NCBI RefSeq assembly: GCF_014764505.1
Contig: NZ_JACXWX010000006.1
Span: 186,001-250,000, forward strand
Source: Phormidium tenue FACHB-886
GTDB taxonomy: Bacteria; Cyanobacteriota; Cyanobacteriia; Elainellales; Elainellaceae
Direction: 5' to 3'
Length of the DNA: 64,000 bases
Shown here in pieces: positions 26,754 to 35,043 of the stretch. Numbering within the stretch: position 1 is the first letter of the stretch; the number at the start of each line of letters is the position of its first letter. The notes beneath the pieces were generated by a model, which ran no database searches, was not told where the DNA came from, and saw only the letters and a program-made list of their open reading frames with translations. The position numbers and the translations under genes were made by a program.

Positions 26754-28247
26754 ATGATAACGGTTTTGATTCTGCTGATCGCATTAGGTGTGCTGGGCTG
26801 GGGGTTCTACCGCGCTCTCCCTTTGGGCAAGCTAGGCATCCTAGCTTGGCTGCAATCAGTAGTGCTGATGCTGCCTTGGCTGCTGTTTTTTGGGTTGTCC
26901 ACAGCCGGAATATTTTTGAACTTGGTCAGCGTTCTCTTTTTGTTTGTGGGCTCCACGCTGGTTTACATTGCCTTGGGCAGGCGGATCCGCACGCTGGCGG
27001 GCGATGAAAAACTAATTCAGTCGCTCTCAGTCAAAACGGCAGCCTCTGAAGCAGCACCTACTGATGCCTCTGAAGCAGCGCCCAGCGAGCCTGTAGCGGC
27101 TGCCAAACCAGAACCAAGCCAGCCAACTGTAGAACCCACCCTGCCTGCCGAAGACCTGCAAGCCATTCGAGGCATTTTTGGGATCGATACTTTCTTTGCC
27201 ACCGAAGTCATCCCCTACCAGAACGGAGCGATCTTCAAAGGCAATCTGCGTGGCGAACCAGAGCCCAGCTACGATCGCCTCTCCACTGCACTTAGAGAAC
27301 GGCTAGACGATCGCTACCGCCTGTTTCTAGTCGAAGGAGTTGAGCAAAAGCCAGTTGTGGTGGTGTTGCCCAGCAGTAGCGATCCCAAACCTGTCACCCT
27401 GCTGCAGATCCTTCTGTCGGTGATTTTGGGCGGCGTGACAATCGCCACCTGTCTGGAAACTTCTGGAATTCTGCTGGGCTTCGACTGGTTCACGGCTCCC
27501 GATCGGTTCAGGGAAGTGCTGCCGATCGGCGGTGGGCTAATCGGCGTTCTGCTGGCTCACGAATTGGCGCACTGGGTTTTGGCGAAGCGCTACCAAATCC
27601 GGCTTAGTCCTCCCTTTTTCTTGCCTGTGCTGCAGATCGGCTCCTTTGGTGCGATCACGCGCTTTGCCTCGCTATTGCCCAACCGCACAGTGCTATTCGA
27701 TATTGCTTTTGCCGGAACTGCGGTAGGCGGTGCAGTGGCGCTGATGCTGCTGCTTGCCGGACTGCTGCTCTCTAATACGGGCAGCTTTCTCCAAATTCCC
27801 TCTGAGTTCTTCCAGGGTTCGATTTTGGTAGGTACTCTTGCCAAAGTTCTGCTGGGAACGGCGCTGCAGCAGCCGCTCATTAACATTCATCCTTTAGTGA
27901 TTGTGGGCTGGTTGGGGCTGGTGATTACTGCCATTAATGTGCTGCCCGCCGGACAGCTAGATGGCGGTCGCATGATGCAGGCGGTCTATGGGCGGCGAGT
28001 GGCTGCCCGCACCACGATCGGCACCCTGATCCTATTGGGGCTGGCAGCGTTGGTGAATCCCTTGGCGCTGTACTGGGCGATCGTCATTTTGTTTGTGCAG
28101 CGAGACCTAGAACGTCCTGCTTTGAACGAGTTAACCGAGCCGAATGACACCCGAGCAGCGCTCTATCTACTCATCTTGTTCCTGATGGCAGCCACGCTGT
28201 TGCCCCTGACACCGAGTTTGGCAGGTCGCTTGGGAATCGGAGGTTAA
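26754..28247 (+). CDS. site-2 protease family intramembrane metalloprotease (EGY-like)
   Basis: A 497-residue polytopic membrane protein. Two N-terminal hydrophobic segments are followed by an Ala/Pro/Glu-rich linker (about 95-130), then a soluble part with the GNLR motif (GNLRGEPEPSYDR) that marks the plastid EGY proteases. The M50 core follows: zinc motif H269-E-L-A-H273 and the third ligand in NVLPAGQLDGGR, with about eight membrane helices. S2P enzymes release membrane-tethered regulators; the substrate here is unknown. There is no PDZ domain. Confidence 0.92.
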   Translation: MITVLILLIALGVLGWGFYRALPLGKLGILAWLQSVVLMLPWLLFFGLSTAGIFLNLVSVLFLFVGSTLVYIALGRRIRTLAGDEKLIQSLSVKTAASEAAPTDASEAAPSEPVAAAKPEPSQPTVEPTLPAEDLQAIRGIFGIDTFFATEVIPYQNGAIFKGNLRGEPEPSYDRLSTALRERLDDRYRLFLVEGVEQKPVVVVLPSSSDPKPVTLLQILLSVILGGVTIATCLETSGILLGFDWFTAPDRFREVLPIGGGLIGVLLAHELAHWVLAKRYQIRLSPPFFLPVLQIGSFGAITRFASLLPNRTVLFDIAFAGTAVGGAVALMLLLAGLLLSNTGSFLQIPSEFFQGSILVGTLAKVLLGTALQQPLINIHPLVIVGWLGLVITAINVLPAGQLDGGRMMQAVYGRRVAARTTIGTLILLGLAALVNPLALYWAIVILFVQRDLERPALNELTEPNDTRAALYLLILFLMAATLLPLTPSLAGRLGIGG

Positions 28248-28266
28248 ATTTTCAGAGGTAAAATCC

Positions 28267-29064
28267 ATGGTTGCTGTCCCACCCGTTATTTTGGTTTTTG
28301 ATATCAGCGCTTTATCCGTTGCTTCGCCAAGCGAATGGCGTGAGTTTTCACGGGTGGGAAGCTGCTATGTGCCGCAGGTAGTCTACGAAGAGATGAAGCT
28401 GATGTTCGACCGCTCTCCTGATCCTGACTTAGAGCGTATCGTCAAAGCCTTCAACCGCTTTTATGCCTCTAGCGGCTGGCAAATCACCGAAATCAGCGCT
28501 CACCATCCGTCGCTGAAGGTCGGTTCAGGGCAAGCACTAACGCGACGATCGCGCGTGTCGCTGGCTGTTGGTCGTTGTGCCTACGGGCTGTCGCAGAACT
28601 TCTCTAATAGTCTGGTGATTCTGGTTTCTAAAGATCGATCGCTGCTGCAACGCCTCTACGAAATTCCGGCCGTTAATCTCTGTGGCATCACGGGTGAATC
28701 ACTGCTGCAATGGAGCCGTACAGGTCAGCGTCCGGTTGCTGTCAGCCAAAAGTTTCAGCAATTCCGCGCTGCCTATAATCTGGCGCCTAACACCAATGTC
28801 GTTAATTCAACCCAACCCCGCACTTCTCCCACTCGGATTACGCCCCCTGCCAAGCCCGTACAGGTACGAAGTGCAGCCTCCCTGCCGGATTGGTTGCCTG
28901 ATCTACTGTCTTTGCTTCTGGCAGCAGCAGGGCTGGCGGTTGCAGGGTTTCTCATTTGGTTCTTGCTCAACAATCCCGACCTGAAAAAATCTTTGCCTCA
29001 GACCTCGATCCCCAATAATTTTTCAGCATCTGTTGACAGAAGTTATCCTCATTCGTTAACCTAG
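28267..29064 (+). CDS. PIN domain protein with C-terminal membrane anchor
   Basis: A 265-residue protein. Residues 6-150 form a PIN-like domain starting ILVFDISALSVAS and ending VILVSKDRSLLQRL; the usual acidic residues are partly conserved. A Pro/Thr-rich linker and one membrane segment (about 215-240, LLSLLLAAAGLAVAGFLIWF) follow. The gene starts 19 bases after the site-2 protease stop, so the two are probably cotranscribed. Whether the domain is a nuclease is unclear. The 3' end overlaps the probable promoter of the downstream tRNA gene. Confidence 0.82.
   Translation: MVAVPPVILVFDISALSVASPSEWREFSRVGSCYVPQVVYEEMKLMFDRSPDPDLERIVKAFNRFYASSGWQITEISAHHPSLKVGSGQALTRRSRVSLAVGRCAYGLSQNFSNSLVILVSKDRSLLQRLYEIPAVNLCGITGESLLQWSRTGQRPVAVSQKFQQFRAAYNLAPNTNVVNSTQPRTSPTRITPPAKPVQVRSAASLPDWLPDLLSLLLAAAGLAVAGFLIWFLLNNPDLKKSLPQTSIPNNFSASVDRSYPHSLT
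29033..29062 (+). promoter_or_regulatory. candidate promoter of tRNA-Glu
   Basis: TTGACA at 29033-29038 and TAACCT at 29057-29062 are separated by 18 bases and end 20 bases before the mature tRNA. The whole promoter lies within the last codons of the PIN-domain gene. Confidence 0.4.
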
Positions 29065-29082
29065 TTTAGGTGAAAGGCACAC

Positions 29083-29155
29083 GCCCCCATCGTCTAGAGG
29101 CCTAGGACACCTCCCTTTCACGGAGGCGACGGGGATTCGAATTCCCCTGGGGGTA
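29083..29155 (+). tRNA. trnE: tRNA-Glu (anticodon UUC)
   Basis: A 73-nt cloverleaf. The acceptor stem GCCCCCA pairs with TGGGGGT, including the G1-U72 pair typical of cyanobacterial and plastid tRNA-Glu. The anticodon stem is CCTCC/GGAGG around CTTTCAC (anticodon TTC), the T arm contains GGATTCGAATTCC, and the discriminator is A. CCA is not encoded. Besides translation, this tRNA supplies glutamyl-tRNA for 5-aminolevulinate synthesis. Confidence 0.97.
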
Positions 29156-30112
29156 TGCTGAACACACTTTAACTTTTAATACAGTGCGGCAAGTGCTTAG
29201 GGACTTGCCGCACTGTTGCTTTAAATCCTTATTCAGGAAATTTTTGCTGAGCGGGGGCACGCTCTTAATACTGGAGCGGAAACGGTATTCAAGTGGGGAA
29301 TTCAATTTTTGGAGTGCTAGGACGCACTTAATAACGGCAAAGCAGTGGCTTTTCCAAAGCTAGGCTCTTGGACGCTTCCTAGAAAGGTCTTGCAATCGGC
29401 TGAATCTCGCTGATGGAACTGAAGCATCCCGTCCTATCTAAAAGACTCCGTCTAAAGGTTTTTTAGAGGATGGAAAATGTGGAATTTGCACAGAGAATGT
29501 AAATTTGCACCATATTTGCACATCTTTGGATCATGTGATAGTATTTTGGCATCACAATAAAATACGCACCTTTGTTACTAGGGTTCTTAACTGTAGAGTC
29601 GGGGCGCATCTATCCGTTATCGTCTTGCTGTTGTTGGCAAGTCGTGTGCCCCTGCTAAGTGATGGCTCGGTTACGTATGATTGTCTAAACTTTGCTTTAT
29701 CCTCTTTGAAGAGGAGAACAGGTAGCAAGATTAGGGAAGTTCTATTCTTTGTCTTGCTACCAAAAGAATTTTTACCCTCGATTCGAATGTTCGTGCAGCT
29801 GTTTTTATCCAGTGGGATTAACAGTACGCGTTTTTTCTTCTGCTACGCTTCAGCCACTCATCCTTTCAAATCTGTGGTGGCTTTAGCTCAAACCAGCAGC
29901 TAGCAATGTCAGGACGTTTCAAATGTCCTCTTGAACACCCTAATGGATGAACCTATAGAGAGAGGTTCCTTTTGGCATGTCTGTAGAAACTGGATAGAGT
30001 CCCTTTCCGATCGCCAAGGACAGCGTTGTGCTCCTGTGTCGCTTGAATCAAGCGATTTGACCTGGAAATGCATCCCGACGCAAGAATCCTTCACATATCA
30101 GGAGATGAAGCA
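29156..30112. other. 957-base gene-free region with several hairpins, upstream of the rtcB operon
   Basis: No convincing coding frame is present. ATTTGCAC occurs three times in 38 bases (29484-29491, 29503-29510, 29514-29521). Hairpins include CCTCTT-TG-AAGAGG (29701-29714), GGTAGCAAGA/TCTTGCTACC (29721-29730 with 29752-29761), AGGACGTTT/AAATGTCCT (29910-29928) and TCGCTTGA/TCAAGCGA (30038-30054). It could hold the rtcB leader and one or more small RNAs. Confidence 0.5.
29182..29220 (+). terminator. strong terminator after tRNA-Glu
   Basis: A 13-bp perfect stem (29182-29194 with 29203-29215) and an 8-base loop, followed by TTGCTTT. It is 27 bases beyond the tRNA. Confidence 0.85.
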
Positions 30113-31573
30113 ATGGCTCCCATCGATGTTTTAAAGCAAATTTCTGATGTCATTTGGGAGATTCCAGTGTCCTACAAAGAAGGGATGCGGGTGCCTGCTC
30201 GGATCTATGGCACTGAGAAATTAGTCCGGGAACTGGATGATGCGGTATATGACCAGATCACGAATGTTGCCACCCTGCCCGGTATCACAAAATATGCTCT
30301 ATGTATGCCTGATGGTCACTTTGGCTATGGCTTTCCGATCGGCGGGGTGGCGGCGATGGATGTCGATCAGGGTGGGGTGATTTCTCCGGGTGGCATTGGG
30401 TTTGATATTAACTGCGGCATGCGTCTGGTGACGACGAATCTGGACTATAAAGAGGTCAAGCCTTATATCAAACAGCTCGTAGATAAGCTGTACGAACGCG
30501 TACCAGCGGGGGTGGGCAGCGCTGGATTTGTGAAGCTATCTCGGAATGAGTTCCGCAAGGTGGTGGAGCAGGGAGCGCAATGGTGTGTTCGCAATGGCTA
30601 CGGCTGGGAAGAAGACCTGGAACTGATGGAAGAGCAGGGCTGCCTGCAGGGAGCCGATGCTGCCAAGATCAGTGAGAAAGCAATCGATCGAGGCGTTCAT
30701 CAGATTGGCACGTTGGGGTCGGGCAACCATTATCTGGAGATTCAGGTTGCCAAGCGAGAGAATCTGTTTGATAAGAACCTGGCAAAGGTGATGGGAATTA
30801 CCAAGCCTGACCAGGTTGTGGTGATGTTTCACTGCGGCAGTCGGGGGTTTGGGCATCAGGTTGCTACTGACTATCTACAAAGCTTTCTGAAAGTGATGGA
30901 AAGCAAGTATGGCATCAAGATTCTCGATCGCGAGCTGGCTTGTGCGCCTTTTCATTCCCCGGAAGGGCAGGCATACTTTTCGGCGATGAAATGCGGTATC
31001 AATATGTCGTTTGTGAATCGGCAGGTGATTCTGCATCGGATTCGAGAGGTATTCTCCCAGGTATTTGGGCGATCGGCAGAAGACCTGGGGATGCACATGG
31101 TTTACGATGTGGCTCACAATACCGCCAAGCTAGAGCAGCATCAAGTGGATGGTGAAGAGCGATCGCTGCTTGTTCATCGCAAAGGGGCAACCCGCGCCTT
31201 TGGACCTGGAATGACTGACCTGCCCTTCCGTTATCAAGAGATCGGTCAGCCCGTGATTATTGGTGGCAGTATGGAAACGGGATCGTACCTGCTAACAGGT
31301 GTGGCGACAGGCGATCAAACTTTCTTCAGTACGGCTCACGGTAGCGGACGCACAATGAGCCGCACAAAAGCCCGCAAAACCTGGCAGGGACAAAAGCTTC
31401 AAAAAGAAATGCAGCAAAAGGGCATCTATGTTCGCAGTACCTCCTATGCCGGGCTCGCAGAGGAAGCCGGAGGCGCCTACAAAGACGTGGATGAAGTGAT
31501 CGAAGCGGCAGAGCTAGCGGGCATCAGCCGGCGGGTCGTGAGGCTAACGCCGATCGGCAATGTGAAGGGGTAG
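30113..31573 (+). CDS. rtcB: RtcB RNA ligase
   Basis: A 486-residue GTP- and Mn2+-dependent ligase that joins 2',3'-cyclic phosphate (or 3'-phosphate) and 5'-OH RNA ends, used in tRNA splicing or repair. Key residues: metal ligands D98 and C101 in GGIGFDINCGMR, His in GSGNHYLE, and the guanylylated His409 in STAHGSGRTMSR. The ATG at 30113 is chosen because GGAG lies 8 bases upstream and family members start near MAPIDVLKQI; a start at 30068 would add 15 residues. It is the first gene of an operon with a CobW GTPase, archease and RtcA. Confidence 0.95.
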   Translation: MAPIDVLKQISDVIWEIPVSYKEGMRVPARIYGTEKLVRELDDAVYDQITNVATLPGITKYALCMPDGHFGYGFPIGGVAAMDVDQGGVISPGGIGFDINCGMRLVTTNLDYKEVKPYIKQLVDKLYERVPAGVGSAGFVKLSRNEFRKVVEQGAQWCVRNGYGWEEDLELMEEQGCLQGADAAKISEKAIDRGVHQIGTLGSGNHYLEIQVAKRENLFDKNLAKVMGITKPDQVVVMFHCGSRGFGHQVATDYLQSFLKVMESKYGIKILDRELACAPFHSPEGQAYFSAMKCGINMSFVNRQVILHRIREVFSQVFGRSAEDLGMHMVYDVAHNTAKLEQHQVDGEERSLLVHRKGATRAFGPGMTDLPFRYQEIGQPVIIGGSMETGSYLLTGVATGDQTFFSTAHGSGRTMSRTKARKTWQGQKLQKEMQQKGIYVRSTSYAGLAEEAGGAYKDVDEVIEAAELAGISRRVVRLTPIGNVKG

Positions 31574-31577
31574 GGGT

Positions 31578-32459
31578 ATGGCAGTACGCACTCCACTGAC
31601 CGTGCTTACAGGACCGTTGGGAAGCGGTAAGACTACACTGCTGCGGCACATTCTGGCGGCAGTTCCGCGCAAGATCGCCATTTTGATGAATGAGTTTGGT
31701 GAAATTGCGATCGATGCCAAAATTCTGCAGGGCAAAAATGTGGAAATGGCAGACTTGGGCGGTGGCTGTGTCTGCTGTTCTCTGCTGGGTGAGTTTGAAG
31801 CTGCCGTGGATGAGATTATCACAACGGTGAATCCAGACTACATTGTGGTGGAAACGACAGGCGTGGCAGAGCCAGATGCTTTAGCGTTTGATATTCAGGA
31901 GAGTTTGCCACAGGTACGGCTAGATGGCGTTGTAACCGTGATTGATGCTGATGGCATCGTGAAATATCCGCAGATTGGACATACCTTGCGGATACAGATT
32001 GAATCAGCAGATATTTTGCTGCTAAACAAAGTGGATCTCGTCTCTGAAAGTGAACTGGCAACGGTTACCAGCAAACTCTATTCCCTCAATCCTATTGCTT
32101 CTATCATTCGAACGATCCGCTGCCAGATCGATCCAGATTTACTGTTTGGTATCGGTCGTGAACGGTTGCAATCGCCGCCGCATCATAAGCATCAGCTAGA
32201 GTTTGAGTCCTTTAGCTTTACCTCGCAGGCAGTTTTCGATCGCGATTGTTTCACAGAATTTGTAGAATCTTTGAGTCCTCAGGTCTATCGCGCCAAAGGC
32301 TTTGTGCAGTTTCCAGAAGGGACTCATCTATTTAACTATGTTGCCGATCGCTGGGATTTTGAGCCGTTTGATTTTGCTGCGACAGAACTGGTGTTTATTG
32401 GCAAACAAATCACGTTGCATCAATCTGCAATTTGCGATCGCCTGCAATCCTGCGAATAA
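31578..32459 (+). CDS. CobW/COG0523-type G3E GTPase (probable metallochaperone)
   Basis: A 293-residue P-loop GTPase: Walker A GPLGSGKTTLLRH, the metal-binding GGGCVCCSL (CxCC) motif, switch region VVETTGVAEP and NKVDL for guanine specificity. A CobW C-terminal domain is present (RAKGFVQFPEGTHLFNYVAD). COG0523 proteins deliver Zn, Co or other metals to client enzymes. It begins four bases after the rtcB stop and lies within the RNA-repair operon, which suggests RtcB as a possible client; that is inference. The reading frame overlaps no neighbour. Confidence 0.93.
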   Translation: MAVRTPLTVLTGPLGSGKTTLLRHILAAVPRKIAILMNEFGEIAIDAKILQGKNVEMADLGGGCVCCSLLGEFEAAVDEIITTVNPDYIVVETTGVAEPDALAFDIQESLPQVRLDGVVTVIDADGIVKYPQIGHTLRIQIESADILLLNKVDLVSESELATVTSKLYSLNPIASIIRTIRCQIDPDLLFGIGRERLQSPPHHKHQLEFESFSFTSQAVFDRDCFTEFVESLSPQVYRAKGFVQFPEGTHLFNYVADRWDFEPFDFAATELVFIGKQITLHQSAICDRLQSCE

Positions 32460-32470
32460 AAATAAACATC

Positions 32471-32902
32471 ATGCCCTACGAATTTCTCGAAGAGATCGCC
32501 ACTGCCGATATAGCCTTCCATGCCTGGGGAGGCGATTTGGAGGAAGTTTTCAAAGCCGCAGGGGACGCCGTGATCAACACGATGATCGATAATCTGGAGG
32601 CGATTGAGCTGATAGAAACGCGTTCCTTTGAGCTAGAGGATGATGCACTCGATCTGCTGCTGTTTAACTTTCTGCAGGAGTTTGTTTATTACAAAGACAG
32701 TGAACTGCTGCTGCTACGGGCGCAACAGGTTCAGATTACCGAAAAAGAATCTGTCTATTCCCTAACGGCAGTTACCCAAGGAGAACGCTTGGACCGCGAT
32801 CGCCATCACCAGCGAGTGGATGTCAAAGCGGTGACGCTGCATCTGTTTCAATTACAAAAAACGGATGCAGGCTGGACAGCTCAGGTGATTCTAGATATTT
32901 AG
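32471..32902 (+). CDS. archease, RtcB activator
   Basis: A 143-residue archease. The family signature ATADIAFHAWGGDLEEVFKAAGDAV is at the N-terminus, and the C-terminal segment (HHQRVDVKAVTLHLFQL) matches the usual EIKAVTYH region. Archease promotes guanylylation of RtcB and multiple turnover. It starts at MPYEFLEEIA, 11 bases after the CobW gene stop; a longer frame from 32432 overlaps the CobW gene and is rejected. Confidence 0.93.
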   Translation: MPYEFLEEIATADIAFHAWGGDLEEVFKAAGDAVINTMIDNLEAIELIETRSFELEDDALDLLLFNFLQEFVYYKDSELLLLRAQQVQITEKESVYSLTAVTQGERLDRDRHHQRVDVKAVTLHLFQLQKTDAGWTAQVILDI

Positions 32903-32918
32903 ATACTGGATATTGAAA

Positions 32919-33986
32919 ATGCTGCAGATTGATGGCGCCTACGGAGAAGGCGGGGGACAAATCCTCCGAACCAGCTTAAGTTTAGCGGCAATTACAGGGC
33001 AACCGATCCGCATCGATCGCATCCGGGCGAAGCGGGAAAAACCTGGATTGGCAATTCAGCACTTAACCGGGGTGCGGGCCGCCGCCGCGCTCTGTCAGGC
33101 GAAGGTGGCAGGCGATCGGGTGGGGTCAACCCAGCTGGAATTTATCCCCAGTCAGCCCGTCCAAGCGGGGCAGTATACCTTTGATGTCGCTCAGACTGTA
33201 GGAACTGGCTCAGCCGGAGCAGTCACCTTAATCCTCCAAACCATTCTGCTTCCCCTGGCGCTAGCAGCGGGTGAGTCGATCGTCACCTTGAGGGGCGGCA
33301 CTTTTGTTGCCTGGAGTCCGCCTGCGCCTTACATCGAGCAGGTGTATTTACCTTTCCTGCGGGAAATGGGAGTGCAGGCAACGGCAAAACTCTCTGCCTG
33401 GGGTTGGTATCCCCGGGGCGGCGGGGAACTGCAGCTAGAAGTTAGCGGGAATGGGGGTGGCGTGGGTTCGTTAAGCGGGATTGATTTACTGGAGCGGGGA
33501 GCCTTGCAGCAGGTTAAGGGGTTGGCGATCGTCACGGAACTGCCGTCTCATATCCCGCAGCGGATGGCAAGTCGGGCAGAGAATCTGTTGACGCAGGCGC
33601 AGCTAAAAGCCCAGGTGCAACCACGACGAGAACGGGGTGTAGGTCCGGGAGCGGGCATTTTTTTGGCAGCAGAGTATGAGCATGCGCGAACGGGCTTTGG
33701 GGCAGTCGGAAAAATTGGATTGCCTGCCGAAGAGGTTGCTGCGATCGCCACGCAAGAGCTTGTAAATTTCCACGCCAACGGCGCACCTGTTGACGTTCAT
33801 TTAGCCGATCAGCTGCTCCTGCCAGCGGCGTTAGCCTCCGAGCCGAGCCAGTATCGAGCTGCTGAAATCAGTCTTCACCTGACTACGAATGCCTGGGTGA
33901 TTGAGCAGTTTGGACTGGCGAAGACAGCGATCGACGCAGAAACTCAAACTGTGACCGTTACGCCTATAGATTTAAAGCCAATCTAG
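32919..33986 (+). CDS. rtcA: RNA 3'-terminal phosphate cyclase RtcA
   Basis: A 355-residue enzyme that uses ATP to convert RNA 3'-phosphate ends to 2',3'-cyclic phosphates, making substrates for RtcB. It begins MLQIDGAYGEGGGQILRTSL, the typical family start. The nucleophilic His is in the conserved SLHLTTNAWVIEQF segment near the C-terminus, following VHLADQLLLPAAL. An in-frame TTG at 32913 would add two residues. It is the last gene of the operon, 16 bases after archease, and is convergent with the APH-like gene. Confidence 0.95.
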   Translation: MLQIDGAYGEGGGQILRTSLSLAAITGQPIRIDRIRAKREKPGLAIQHLTGVRAAAALCQAKVAGDRVGSTQLEFIPSQPVQAGQYTFDVAQTVGTGSAGAVTLILQTILLPLALAAGESIVTLRGGTFVAWSPPAPYIEQVYLPFLREMGVQATAKLSAWGWYPRGGGELQLEVSGNGGGVGSLSGIDLLERGALQQVKGLAIVTELPSHIPQRMASRAENLLTQAQLKAQVQPRRERGVGPGAGIFLAAEYEHARTGFGAVGKIGLPAEEVAAIATQELVNFHANGAPVDVHLADQLLLPAALASEPSQYRAAEISLHLTTNAWVIEQFGLAKTAIDAETQTVTVTPIDLKPI

Positions 33987-34006
33987 CTTTGGCTAACCTG
34001 GTGACA

Positions 34007-34984
34007 CTAGAGCAAATCGGCTGCCAACGCTAGACTTTTCTGCTTGAAATACAACGCCCTTTGGGGATCCTGCCTTCGCCAAACGGCGATCGGCATATAC
34101 TTTTGCAGCTCGTACAGCAGGTAGAACCGCTGCCGAATCTGAGCAGCGTTCGACTGGTCTCGCGCTTGACCATACCCCTGCCAGAAAGCAGGCTCGCTAA
34201 TTCCACAATAGTCCAGCACAGCAAACTCGATTTCAGGATCGCCCCAAAGAGCACGATCGAAGTCTACTAATCCGGTTGCATTTCCGGCTATATCGACCAA
34301 AATGTTTTGCGACCAAACATCCATATGGAGCAGACGAGGGGAATCTGTGTAGTTAAAGTGAGTGATATGCTGCTCCAAAAGATTGGATATAAGTTGGCGA
34401 TCGTCTGGGGTATAGCATCTGCTGGCAACCACATCATCCAGCAGCAGATTCCACATAACGCGAAACGCTTCTGCCCAGATGGGTTGGGGCTCCATGGGGT
34501 GATGTGAACCGATGTAGCCATAAGTTGAAATTCCGAGGCAATCAGGAGCCGTCAGCTCATGCAATTGTCGCAGGTAAGAGCCCACTTGCTGCAGAGTTTG
34601 CTCCCGCTGAGGAGCGCTGAGGGCAGCATCGCTTAGCGGAATGCCTTGCAAAGCGCTCATTAATAGATAATCTCGATCGAGGTGAACGCGAGTGAAATCA
34701 GCGGTAATGATTTCAGCCACAGGAATGGCTGTGCGTGAGCGGATGAGTTCGTGCAGCGATGGCTCTTGGCGCATCATCTGGCGTTCGTAAAACAGCAGCC
34801 CAGTTGAATCAGGTGGAGCCACCCGCAAAACCCAGCGATTTTGTCCAGCAACTACCCAAAATGAGGAATTGTGTTTGCCTGTGACGATCGGCACTAGCTG
34901 AAACTCTCTTAGCTCACGAGCAAGGTGGCTGCCGATTAGCGCAACCGGTTTCTCTGTATTGAGCGCTGCAAATCGTAAATCCAT
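34007..34984 (-). CDS. aminoglycoside phosphotransferase-fold kinase
   Basis: A 325-residue protein kinase-like enzyme. The catalytic loop is LLHMDVWSQNILVD (HxDxxxxN) and the metal-binding segment is GLVDFDRALWGDP. This is the APH/choline-kinase superfamily, which phosphorylates small-molecule hydroxyls; it also resembles fructosamine kinases, and the substrate is unknown. The start MDLRFAALNTEKPV is preferred: a frame from 35065 would overlap the divergent hydrolase gene by 22 bases. The two starts are 59 bases apart, so they share a compact divergent promoter. Confidence 0.82.
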   Translation of the reverse strand: MDLRFAALNTEKPVALIGSHLARELREFQLVPIVTGKHNSSFWVVAGQNRWVLRVAPPDSTGLLFYERQMMRQEPSLHELIRSRTAIPVAEIITADFTRVHLDRDYLLMSALQGIPLSDAALSAPQREQTLQQVGSYLRQLHELTAPDCLGISTYGYIGSHHPMEPQPIWAEAFRVMWNLLLDDVVASRCYTPDDRQLISNLLEQHITHFNYTDSPRLLHMDVWSQNILVDIAGNATGLVDFDRALWGDPEIEFAVLDYCGISEPAFWQGYGQARDQSNAAQIRQRFYLLYELQKYMPIAVWRRQDPQRALYFKQKSLALAADLL

Positions 34985-35043
34985 CTTCTGATCGGTCTCT
35001 TTGCCATTTTCCAATGCTAGCGTCGAACAAAGAGGAAAAGGTG

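Noticed and set aside
29182-29521. Possible Tn7-like or CRISPR-associated transposon end near the tRNA gene
   Set aside because: No transposition genes, no CRISPR repeat, no terminal repeat pairs; the strong hairpin is simply a terminator and the ATTTGCAC repeats are short and isolated.
29770-29800. tRNA-like T-arm (TTCGAAT) in the region before rtcB
   Set aside because: The flanking bases do not form a 5-bp stem and no acceptor or D arm can be drawn.
29505-29903. An open frame of 132 codons upstream of rtcB
   Set aside because: No family resemblance, no ribosome-binding site, Phe/Ser/Leu-rich composition typical of chance translation, and it overlaps the hairpins at 29701-29761.
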